Part shown: one piece after another, positions 1 through 5,687 of the stretch | Layout of the letters: every line of letters begins with the position of its first letter | Position numbering within the stretch: position 1 is the stretch's first letter | Source: Trueperaceae bacterium | Lineage (GTDB): Bacteria > Deinococcota > Deinococci > Deinococcales > Trueperaceae | DNA length: 7,743 nt | Assembly: GCA_003567075.1 (NCBI GenBank) | Contig: PXAU01000110.1 | Span: 1 to 7,743 of the forward strand | Reading direction: 5' to 3' | Position numbers and translations under genes: made by a program | Notes under the pieces: model-generated | What the model was told of the DNA's origin: nothing | The model's input: only the letters and a program-made list of their open reading frames with translations | The model's database searches: none

Positions 1-1107
1 CCTCGAACCCTTCCGCGGCACCTCCTCGTTGCCCCCGGGCAGGTCGATCGCCTGTCCCAGCGTGTCGTGCAGGTAGAGCATCTTGACCAGCACCAAGGCG
101 ATCGCCATGAGCGGCGTCGCCACGAACATCCCCAAGACGCCGAACAGGCTGGCCCCGAGCAGGATCGCCACGACGGTGAGCGGCCGCGGCAGTTCGACGG
201 CGTGGCGCTGGACCATCGGCTGGATGAGGTTCCCCTCGAGCTGCTGGATGACGAGGTAGAGGATGACCACCCACAGCAGCTGCTGCGGCCCGACGAGGAG
301 CGCGACGATAGCTGCGGGGATGAAGGCGAAGACTGGGCCGAAGTACGGGATCAGCTCCGCGAGCCCGGCCAACACGCCGAGGAGCAGGGCGTACGGCACG
401 CCGATCAGCAGCAGCCCGATCGTCGCGAGGATGCCGACCACGAGCATCGATGCCAGCTGCCCGATGATCCAGCCCTGCATCGTCACCGCGATCTGGTCGT
501 ACACCTGACGGGCGCGCGGCTGCGATGCCGGCGGCGACAGCCGGACCAGACCGTCGCGGTAGCGCTGCGGGGCCGCGGCGAGGAACAGCGCGAAGAACAC
601 CACGAAGGTGATCCGCACGAGCACCTCGAACAGCGCCGCCAACGACTCGGTCACCTGCCCGACGAGCCCCAGATCGAGATCCGCCAGCTCCATCGGCTCG
701 AACGCCTCGAGTTGCTCGCGTAACCAGTCGCCTCCCGGCACGCGCTCGAGCAGGCCTTGGAGCTGCCCGGTGATCGCCGGCAGGTCCTCGATGAGGCCGG
801 ACACTTGCTGCGCGATCTGATCGCCGGCGAGCCAGGCGCCGGCCACGAGCAGCGCGACGATCGCGAATGTCACCAGCAGCAGCGCCAACCAGCGCGGCAT
901 GCGGGTGCGCCTGGCGAGCGCGGACGCCGGGGTGACCAAGGCGACGGCGAGCAGGAAGCCGACGAACGCCAGCAGGACGATATCGGCAGCGTTCCACAGC
1001 AGCAGGGCCCCGGCGACGAACAGCGTCGTCAGCGCGAGCACCCTGAGCACGCGAGCGGTGAAGGACGGCGGCGTGCCGCTGGCGGTGGTATCGGCCTTGT
1101 CGGCGAT
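1..1107 (-). CDS. AI-2E family transporter, C-terminus cut by window edge
   Basis: This is a polytopic inner-membrane protein of the AI-2E transporter family (PF01594), whose members include the autoinducer-2 exporter TqsA and Na+/H+ antiporters. The substrate cannot be told from sequence. The minus frame is open for 369 codons to base 1, about full family length, so only a few C-terminal residues are probably missing. Hydrophobic helices lie near residues 23-60 and 74-95, then a soluble amphipathic stretch at about 95-175, then further helices. Family hallmarks are AELIPYFGP at 250-258 and the segment at 291-309 ending AVELPRP, followed by a Gly-rich helix pair. The start is problematic. After an in-frame stop at 1237-1239 there is no ATG, GTG or TTG before GTG at 1048-1050. 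The AGGAGG at 1118-1123 points to an in-frame ATC at 1105-1107, giving the natural-looking N-terminus MADKADTTASGTPPS. Family assignment is secure; start and substrate are not. Confidence 0.93.
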   Translation of the reverse strand, partial: MADKADTTASGTPPSFTARVLRVLALTTLFVAGALLLWNAADIVLLAFVGFLLAVALVTPASALARRTRMPRWLALLLVTFAIVALLVAGAWLAGDQIAQQVSGLIEDLPAITGQLQGLLERVPGGDWLREQLEAFEPMELADLDLGLVGQVTESLAALFEVLVRITFVVFFALFLAAAPQRYRDGLVRLSPPASQPRARQVYDQIAVTMQGWIIGQLASMLVVGILATIGLLLIGVPYALLLGVLAGLAELIPYFGPVFAFIPAAIVALLVGPQQLLWVVILYLVIQQLEGNLIQPMVQRHAVELPRPLTVVAILLGASLFGVLGMFVATPLMAIALVLVKMLYLHDTLGQAIDLPGGNEEVPRKGSR

Positions 1108-1160
1108 GTCGCACCCCCCTCCTGAGCACGGCTTCGTGCAGTACCTATACGCGCATGGTA
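1105..1160 (-). promoter_or_regulatory. Leader of the AI-2E transporter gene: -10 box, small hairpin, strong RBS
   Basis: Reading on the minus strand, a TACCAT hexamer at 1155-1160 resembles the -10 boxes seen elsewhere in this window. TATAGG at 1144-1149 is an alternative, and no clear -35 is visible. Next come a 5-bp stem with a 4-base loop (GCACG-AAGC-CGTGC, 1126-1139) and, two bases later, a perfect AGGAGG at 1118-1123, ten bases before the ATC at 1105-1107. Unlike the other genes here, this one has a real leader with a Shine-Dalgarno site. The hairpin is short and its role is unknown. The rest of the 178-bp gap up to 1285 holds nothing else I can support. Confidence 0.5.
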
Positions 1161-1285
1161 GCGGACGCGGCCACCGTCGTCGTGTCTCGATACGCCAGGC
1201 CAGCCCCGCACGAGCTGCCGCGGTGCAACGGCGCCTTCACGCACCGGCGCGCCGGGGCCTCGTCGTCAGGTCGCGCTGGGCAGCC

Positions 1286-1639
1286 TCAGCCCGCGATGAG
1301 GTACGTCCCGGCGGGCACGTCGGGCTCGCCGCTCGGGCAGGGCCCGAAGGGCGCCTGCCGGGCCGGCGGCAGCTCGGGCTGCCACAACCGGCACGTCCCC
1401 GGGGGCGGCGCGAAGCCGCGCGGCACGTACACGTCGGCGGCCCAGGCGCGCCGGATCACCAACGCCCGGCCGACGTCGGCCTGGGGCACCGCGGCGTACC
1501 AGCCTTCCCCGGCAGGCTCCGCGCGCACCACCACGCTGCCGTCCGCTTGGCGTCCAAACGCCGGAGCGCAGGCCACCAGCAACGCGAGCAAGCAGGCCGG
1601 CGCGAGCGCCGCCAACGGAAGCCGGATCGGGAACCGCAT
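1286..1639 (-). CDS. Small putative lipoprotein with PPPGxCRxW motif
   Basis: This encodes a 117-residue exported lipoprotein of unknown function. Residues 1-24 form a lipoprotein signal: basic start MRFPIR, a hydrophobic run, then the lipobox LVAC with Cys24 as the predicted lipidation site. The mature part ends in a Pro/Gly/Cys-rich segment with PPPGTCRLW at 78-86, a second Cys at 101 and VPAGTYLIAG at the C-terminus. From memory, related PPG-x-CR-x-W segments occur in small hypothetical exported proteins of many bacteria, with no established role. Cys83 and Cys101 could form a disulfide (inference). I chose ATG 1637-1639 because it begins exactly at the signal peptide and lies six bases after a TATCAT box; the frame is open further upstream, but that extension would bury the signal. 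It is divergent from the DUF4139 gene, which is also exported, so a shared envelope role is possible. Confidence 0.75.
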   Translation of the reverse strand: MRFPIRLPLAALAPACLLALLVACAPAFGRQADGSVVVRAEPAGEGWYAAVPQADVGRALVIRRAWAADVYVPRGFAPPPGTCRLWQPELPPARQAPFGPCPSGEPDVPAGTYLIAG

Positions 1640-1645
1640 GACGTG

Positions 1646-1674
1646 ATGATACGGTGCGCGCGCACCCGTACCAT
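1646..1674. promoter_or_regulatory. Divergent leaderless promoters in an imperfect palindrome
   Basis: On the minus strand TATCAT (1646-1651) ends six bases before the lipoprotein ATG. On the plus strand TACCAT (1669-1674) ends six bases before the DUF4139 ATG at 1681. Neither start has a normally spaced Shine-Dalgarno, so both transcripts would begin at or near the start codon. The two boxes are the outer ends of a 29-bp imperfect palindrome with one mismatch and one unpaired base. Its core, GGTGCGCGCGCACC (1653-1666), is perfect. Each -10 box also sits at the -35 distance (17 bases) from the other, so the two polymerases should exclude each other. A dimeric regulator could bind here (inference). 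Confidence 0.6.
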
Positions 1675-1680
1675 AGGGGC

Positions 1681-3756
1681 ATGACCACAACCGAACGCCG
1701 ACATGCGGCCCTGCGCGTCGCAGCCATCGCGGTGCTCGCCACCCTGCTGGCGCTGGCCGCGGCGCAGACGCCAACGCCCGAGAGCCACGACCTGCCCATC
1801 ACGCGGGTGGTGCTCTTCACCACCGGCGTGGCGTACGTGGAGCACGCGGGTAGCGTCGAAGGCGACGCCGAACTCGAGCTCCGCGTGCCACCCGCCGCCA
1901 TGGACGACCTGCTGCAGAGCCTGGTGGTCGAGGACCTCGGCGGGGGCCGCGTAGAGCCCGTCCGCTACGGGACGCGCGACCCGCTGGGACGCATCCTGGC
2001 CAGCTACCCGCTCGATCTGTCACGCGACCCGAGCCTGGCGGAGCTGCTCGCCCAGGCCCGCGGCGAGCGCGTGCGGCTCGATACCGACCGCACCATCGAG
2101 GGCGTCATCGTGGGCGTGGAGCGCGAGAGCGTCAGCGACGAGGCGCCGCGCACGCTCGTCACGCTGAACACCGCGACGGGCCTGCAGCGCGTCGACCTCG
2201 CCGCCGTGCGCGAGCTGCACTTCGAGCGGGCCGAGCTGCGCGAGCAGCTCGACGCCGCCTTGCGCGCCATCGCCGGCTACCGCGACGCCGACGAGGTGCC
2301 GGTGCTGCTGCGCTTCAGCGGCGAGGGGACGCGCGCCGTGCGCGTCGGGTACTTGCGGGCGATGCCGGTGTGGAAGACAAGCTACCGCCTCCTGCTCAGC
2401 GACGACGGTGCCGACCTGCACGGCTGGGCCATCTTCGACAACCCCACCACCCTCGACTTCGAGGCCGTGGAGGTAGCCTTCGTGGCCGGCCAACCCGCGT
2501 CGTTCGTGAGCGAGCTGTTCGAGCCGGTCTACGTCGAACGCGAACGCGTGGGCAGCGTGGCGACGGCCGGCTTCGTGCCGCCCACCGACGCCGGGGCCGT
2601 GCGACCCGAGGTGGCCCGCTCGATGATGGCCATGCCGAGCCCCATGGCCGACACCATGGACGAGATGGCCATGCCGGCCCCCGCCATGCCGGCCGAGGCC
2701 CCGCGCGGCGCGGGTGTGGAGGCGCTCGCCGAGGCCGGCGCCGCCAGCGCCACCTTCGCCTACACGGTCCGCGATCCGGTCACCGTGCGCCGCTTCGAAT
2801 CGGTGCTGGTGCCCATCGTGCGCACGCCGGTCGAGGCGCATCCGCTGGCGCTGTTCGACGGGAACGTCCACCCACGCCACCCGCTGCGCGGTGTCCGGAT
2901 CGTGAACGACACCGGCCTGCACCTGGCCGCCGGACCCGTCACCGTGTTCGACGCCAGCGGCTTCACCGGCACCGCTTTGCTGGCCGACCTGGTGCCGGGC
3001 GACGACCGCGTGCTCAGCTACGCCCTCGACCTCGACGTGGTGCTCGACGTCACCACCAGCAGCGAGCCGGAGCAGGTGGTGGCGGCGCGTCTGGTGGGCG
3101 GCCTGCTCGAGAGCGAGTACCGCACGCGGCTGCGCAGCAGCTACCTGCTCGAGCCGCGCGGCGAGGTGGAGCGCTTCGTGGTGATCGAGCAGGCTCGACG
3201 CTCGGGCTACGACGTGGTGACGCCGGCACCAGCGCCGGTGCGCACACCCACCGCCTACCGCTTCGGCGTGGCGCTCACGGTCGCCGGCGCGGATACACCC
3301 GCCGATCCAGGCGTGCCGACGCAGGTGGTGTGTGACGGAACCGAGCCGTGCCTGCTGGAGGTGGTGCTGGAGCGGGTGGCGTCGCGCCGGGTGGCGGTGT
3401 CGAGCGTGCCGCTCGAACGCCTCGAGGTGTACCTCCAGGACCTCGACCTCGACGACGAGACGCGCGCGCAGCTCGAGGCCATCGCGGCCCTGCAGCGTGA
3501 ACTCGTGCGGCTGGATCGGGCGATGCGCGCCGAGCGCGAGCGCCGCGACGCCATCTACGCCGACCAGGGCCGCCTGCGCCAGAACATGGCGGCACTCGAC
3601 CGCACCTCGGCGCTGTACCGGCGCTACGTGGCGGAGTTGACCCAGCAGGAGGACACGCTCGCCGAGATCGGCCAGCGGCTGGACGCGCTGGCACGCGAGC
3701 GCGCCGCGCGACAGGAGGATCTCGAGGCCTTGGTGCACGCGCTGGGCAGCGAGTGA
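1681..3756 (+). CDS. Secreted DUF4139 domain protein with C-terminal coiled coil
   Basis: This is a 691-residue exported protein of unknown biochemical role. Residues 1-28 are a Sec signal peptide (ERRH then a long Ala/Leu core, cleavage probably after ALAAA). An N-terminal beta-rich region containing ITRVVLFTTGVAYVEH follows. The DUF4139 domain (PF13598) is recognised by VGYLRAMPVWKTSYRLLL at 222-239, close to the family pattern of a Pro-x-Trp-Lys-x-Ser-Tyr core. Residues 314-341 are a Met/Pro/Ala-rich linker with eight Met in 22 residues. DUF4139 strands resume with VRRFESVLVPIV and RGVRIVNDTGLHL. Residues about 590-690 form a charged coiled coil. Two Cys lie close together in VVCDGTEPC. 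An upstream GTG at 1654 would add nine residues ahead of the signal; ATG 1681 is preferred because of the leaderless promoter spacing. The family is widespread and uncharacterised in bacteria, with an envelope location inferred. It ends close to the convergent VOC gene. Confidence 0.9.
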   Translation: MTTTERRHAALRVAAIAVLATLLALAAAQTPTPESHDLPITRVVLFTTGVAYVEHAGSVEGDAELELRVPPAAMDDLLQSLVVEDLGGGRVEPVRYGTRDPLGRILASYPLDLSRDPSLAELLAQARGERVRLDTDRTIEGVIVGVERESVSDEAPRTLVTLNTATGLQRVDLAAVRELHFERAELREQLDAALRAIAGYRDADEVPVLLRFSGEGTRAVRVGYLRAMPVWKTSYRLLLSDDGADLHGWAIFDNPTTLDFEAVEVAFVAGQPASFVSELFEPVYVERERVGSVATAGFVPPTDAGAVRPEVARSMMAMPSPMADTMDEMAMPAPAMPAEAPRGAGVEALAEAGAASATFAYTVRDPVTVRRFESVLVPIVRTPVEAHPLALFDGNVHPRHPLRGVRIVNDTGLHLAAGPVTVFDASGFTGTALLADLVPGDDRVLSYALDLDVVLDVTTSSEPEQVVAARLVGGLLESEYRTRLRSSYLLEPRGEVERFVVIEQARRSGYDVVTPAPAPVRTPTAYRFGVALTVAGADTPADPGVPTQVVCDGTEPCLLEVVLERVASRRVAVSSVPLERLEVYLQDLDLDDETRAQLEAIAALQRELVRLDRAMRAERERRDAIYADQGRLRQNMAALDRTSALYRRYVAELTQQEDTLAEIGQRLDALARERAARQEDLEALVHALGSE

Positions 3757-3762
3757 TGGGTT

Positions 3763-3809
3763 CTCGGGAGGCGGCAGCCCGAAACCGCGGCTGACCGCGC
3801 TATCCCGAG
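3763..3809. terminator. Possible shared terminator between convergent genes
   Basis: A 7-bp inverted repeat, CTCGGGA (3763-3769) and TCCCGAG (3803-3809), encloses a GC-rich 33-base loop that can itself fold through GCGG/CCGC pairs. It lies just after the DUF4139 stop and overlaps the last codons of the convergent VOC gene. There is no T-tract on either side, so it is not a textbook intrinsic terminator. It is proposed mainly from its position. Confidence 0.25.
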
Positions 3810-4465
3810 GGAGGCTCCGCCAGGTCGCCGGTGTCCACCGGTGGACCCTCCAACGTCCAGGTACCCCCGCCGTGACGCAACTCGGCGGCGATGCCGACTG
3901 CCGTCCCGCGTTCCACGCGCACCGGCTCCGGCACGCCGCCGAGGCGCGCCAGCAGGTCGGCGAGGCCCTCGGCGTCGGGGTGGGTCAGCTCGAGCGAGGC
4001 GAGCGTCACCCCGCGCGGCAGCGCGGCGGCGGGGTGCTTCGACTTCTGCCAGTCGATGAAGAACGGGACCAACGGGCCGTACGGGTGGTCGTCCAGGAAG
4101 ACGAGCTCCCACGCCAGCATGCTTCGGTCGGGCCGCCGGCGCTGCATGCGCTCGCGCCGCGGCGTCAGGCCGACCGAGCGCGCCTTCTCGGCGATGGACG
4201 CCGCATCGCCTGCGGCGACGCACCAGGTGTGGAGCGCGGGTGCGCGCAGGTGCGCGATCGTGGCGGCGAACGCGCCACCGCCTTGGGTGGGATCGGTGGC
4301 GAGCAACTCGAGGTAAGGGCGCTCTCCGAGTCCAACCAGGGAGTTCTGCGTGCCGTGCCCCAGGTGTCGTCCCCCACGCACCGGATCGGCGCCGGTGCGC
4401 TCGCGCACGAGCGCCTCGAGCGCCTCGAGCTCGGGTCCGGCCAGGATGAGATGGTCGAGTATCAT
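3800..4465 (-). CDS. Glyoxalase-like (VOC superfamily) domain protein
   Basis: This 221-residue cytoplasmic protein belongs to the vicinal-oxygen-chelate fold, closest to the Glyoxalase-like domain group PF13468. It opens with ILDHLILAGPELEALEALV, where His5 is in the usual first-strand metal position. It continues with RTGADPVRGGRHLGHGTQNSLVGLG and PYLELLATDP, the conserved N-terminal module pattern in which the Glu of YLEL is the second typical ligand. A second module near residues 95-185 contains WELVFLDDHPYGPLVPFFIDW and TLASLELTHPD. Members include lactoylglutathione-lyase-like and dioxygenase-like proteins, but the substrate here is unknown. ATG 4463-4465 overlaps the TGA of the upstream methyltransferase as ATGA, so the two are cotranscribed and translationally coupled, and may act on related small molecules (inference). 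Confidence 0.88.
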   Translation of the reverse strand: MILDHLILAGPELEALEALVRERTGADPVRGGRHLGHGTQNSLVGLGERPYLELLATDPTQGGGAFAATIAHLRAPALHTWCVAAGDAASIAEKARSVGLTPRRERMQRRRPDRSMLAWELVFLDDHPYGPLVPFFIDWQKSKHPAAALPRGVTLASLELTHPDAEGLADLLARLGGVPEPVRVERGTAVGIAAELRHGGGTWTLEGPPVDTGDLAEPPSG

Positions 4466-5268
4466 GCCGTCGCACTCCTGTCCGCTGCGACCTTGCGCAG
4501 TTTCCACACCTGCTCGCTCGGCCAGCGCCGCGCCCAGGCGGCCGGGACGGGGAACGGGTTGTCGCCGGCGTCCTCCGCCGGCCGCGGCTCGCGGTAGTCC
4601 TCGACGACGAAGCCGACGCGCCTGAACAGCGTGTACCAGTCGGCGTGCCCGAGGCAGAACTCGATGCCCCCTGGGTCCACCTCGACCGTGGTCCAGTCCA
4701 GCACGCGCATGTCGAAGTAGGGCCGCTCCAGCCGCTCGGTCACGCGGCTGCCGTCGAGCGGGGCGCATACCTGTGCCAGCGGGTGGTTGCCGAGGAACAC
4801 CAAGCGGCCGCCGGGCGTCAGGATCCGGAACGCTTCGGGGATCCACACGTCCGGATCGCACCAGATCGCAGCGCCGTACTCGCTGATGGCGAAGTCGAAG
4901 GTGGCGTCGGGGAACGGCGTCGCCTCGGCGCTGCCGTGCAGCAGCGTGAGCGCCACGCCGTGCTCGTCGGCGAGCCGCCGCGCGGTCGCGAGCTGGCGCT
5001 CCGACACGTCGATCCCCGTCACCTGCGCGCCGCGCCGAGCCATCCAGGCCGACACGTAGCCCGTGCCGCAACCGAGCTCGACGGCGCGCATGCCGCGCAT
5101 ATCGCTCGGCAGCATCTCGAGGTCGCGCTCGCTCACCGCCCAGGTGCCCCAGGTCGGCTCCTCCTGAGCCCAGGAGTGCTCACCCGCCGCGACCCAGTCG
5201 TCCGCCATGCCGTTCCAGAAGTCGCGGTTCTCGGTCGCGTGCCGCGGGAGGTCGCTCCATGGGTCCAT
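4462..5268 (-). CDS. Class I SAM-dependent methyltransferase (Methyltransf_11 type)
   Basis: This 268-residue cytoplasmic enzyme transfers a methyl group from S-adenosylmethionine to an unidentified substrate. The Rossmann core is clear: motif I VELGCGTG at 63-70, the acidic ribose-binding end of strand 2 in VTGIDVS (Asp87), the adenine-contacting GSAEATPFPDATFDFAIS at 112-129, and the post-strand-4 helix and Pro-Gly-Gly turn ILTPGGRLVFLGNHP at 149-163. N-terminal FWNGMADDWVAAGEHSW is the cap often seen in small-molecule methyltransferases of this class, and C-terminal WYTLFRRVGFVVEDYREPRP is the usual last strands. ATG 5266-5268 is chosen because a TACCAT box ends seven bases upstream, and the preceding open frame up to 5322 is Arg/Ala-rich and unlike the family. 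It is the first gene of a two-gene operon with the VOC protein. Confidence 0.9.
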   Translation of the reverse strand: MDPWSDLPRHATENRDFWNGMADDWVAAGEHSWAQEEPTWGTWAVSERDLEMLPSDMRGMRAVELGCGTGYVSAWMARRGAQVTGIDVSERQLATARRLADEHGVALTLLHGSAEATPFPDATFDFAISEYGAAIWCDPDVWIPEAFRILTPGGRLVFLGNHPLAQVCAPLDGSRVTERLERPYFDMRVLDWTTVEVDPGGIEFCLGHADWYTLFRRVGFVVEDYREPRPAEDAGDNPFPVPAAWARRWPSEQVWKLRKVAADRSATA

Positions 5269-5281
5269 ACCAGCGATGGTA
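5268..5281 (-). promoter_or_regulatory. Leaderless promoter and operator-like palindrome of the methyltransferase-VOC operon
   Basis: On the minus strand TACCAT (5276-5281) lies seven bases before ATG 5266-5268, with no Shine-Dalgarno between. The box is the left half of a hyphenated palindrome, TACCA-TCGC-TGGTA, whose right half runs into the start codon. A bound dimer would cover both the -10 region and the initiation codon. No convincing -35 is visible. Confidence 0.5.
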
Positions 5282-5313
5282 GCGCGTCCGGCACGCGCGC
5301 CTTGCACACGTGC

Positions 5314-5346
5314 GCGCGCCACCGACGAGGTACGTCGGTGGCGCGC
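5314..5346. terminator. Strong GC-rich hairpin, candidate terminator
   Basis: A perfect 14-bp inverted repeat, GCGCGCCACCGACG (5314-5327) and CGTCGGTGGCGCGC (5333-5346), surrounds a five-base loop AGGTA. It is the most stable hairpin in the window. It lies after the stop of the minus-strand 75-residue ORF and before the methyltransferase promoter, the right place for a terminator insulating the two. There is no U-tract on either strand, so termination would be non-canonical, or the element may protect a 3' end. Confidence 0.5.
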
Positions 5347-5370
5347 AGAAGCGTCAGCGGCCGGTAGCGA

Positions 5371-5598
5371 TCAGTCGTCGATGAAGCAGCCCTGCTGCTC
5401 GCTCGAGTCGAACACGTTCGCGGCGCTGATGGTGCAGATGTCGGGGTTCACGGTCGAGCCGGAACGCACGTAGATCCCGTCACCTTCGCCGGAGCCAGCG
5501 ACGCCAGCGTGCCGGAAGGTGCTGTTGGTCACGTCCATCTGGGCGACCTCGTTGATCGGGTTCTGCCCGATCGAGAGGTTGAACTCGTCGTTGCTCAC
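5371..5598 (-). CDS. Orphan 75-residue protein, beta-helix-like fragment
   Basis: I do not recognise this gene. The product is acidic and rich in Asn, Ser, Thr, Gly and Asp, in a pattern like rungs of a right-handed parallel beta-helix: MDVTNSTFRHAGVAG, then GDGIYVRSGSTV, then ISAANVFDSS. There are two Cys near the end (PDICTIS, QQGCFID). It has no signal peptide or membrane segment. GC is about 63% by hand count, lower than its neighbours, but codon third positions are mostly G or C, so it still looks coding. It may be a real small gene: a TAGCGT box lies six bases before the GTG start. It may instead be the surviving C-terminal end of a larger secreted beta-helix protein. An in-frame TAG at 5608-5610 closes the frame just upstream, and no matching sequence is seen in the other frames. 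It lies between two methyltransferase genes and is followed by a strong hairpin. Confidence 0.5.
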   Translation of the reverse strand: MSNDEFNLSIGQNPINEVAQMDVTNSTFRHAGVAGSGEGDGIYVRSGSTVNPDICTISAANVFDSSEQQGCFIDD

Positions 5599-5610
5599 CC
5601 AGCCACGCTA
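5599..5610 (-). promoter_or_regulatory. Possible leaderless -10 box of the 75-residue ORF
   Basis: TAGCGT (5605-5610, minus strand) fits TANNNT and is separated by six bases from the GTG at 5596-5598, the same spacing as at the lipoprotein and DUF4139 starts. There is no Shine-Dalgarno. The match is loose, and such a hexamer could occur by chance. Confidence 0.25.
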
Positions 5611-5687
5611 CCCGCTCGGCGGCGGCCGCTGCGTTTGCGCTGCCGACTGCGCTCACGACGCGGGCGCGCTGACCACCGCCGCCACGC

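Noticed and set aside
67..723. A 218-codon plus-strand frame opposite the AI-2E transporter
   Set aside because: Its composition (Gln, His, Arg, Asp and Glu) is that of the antisense of a hydrophobic membrane protein, and the transporter frame has clear family motifs.
1244..1255. The perfect 12-bp palindrome CCGGCGCGCCGG after the lipoprotein gene as a terminator
   Set aside because: Folding leaves only four base pairs around a four-base loop and there is no U-tract; such GC palindromes are common at this base composition.
1654..1680. An upstream GTG start for the DUF4139 protein
   Set aside because: It would add nine residues before the signal peptide and places the start inside the palindromic promoter core; ATG 1681 fits the leaderless spacing better.
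1266..1901. A 211-codon minus-strand frame spanning the divergent promoter
   Set aside because: It crosses the lipoprotein and DUF4139 genes in another frame, has no family features and is Arg/Ser/Ala-rich like other shadow frames.
2020..3738. A 572-codon open frame on the minus strand, opposite the DUF4139 gene
   Set aside because: It is His/Arg/Gly-rich with no domain, motif or RBS, and lies exactly antisense to a well-supported gene. Such long mirror frames are expected in GC-rich DNA.
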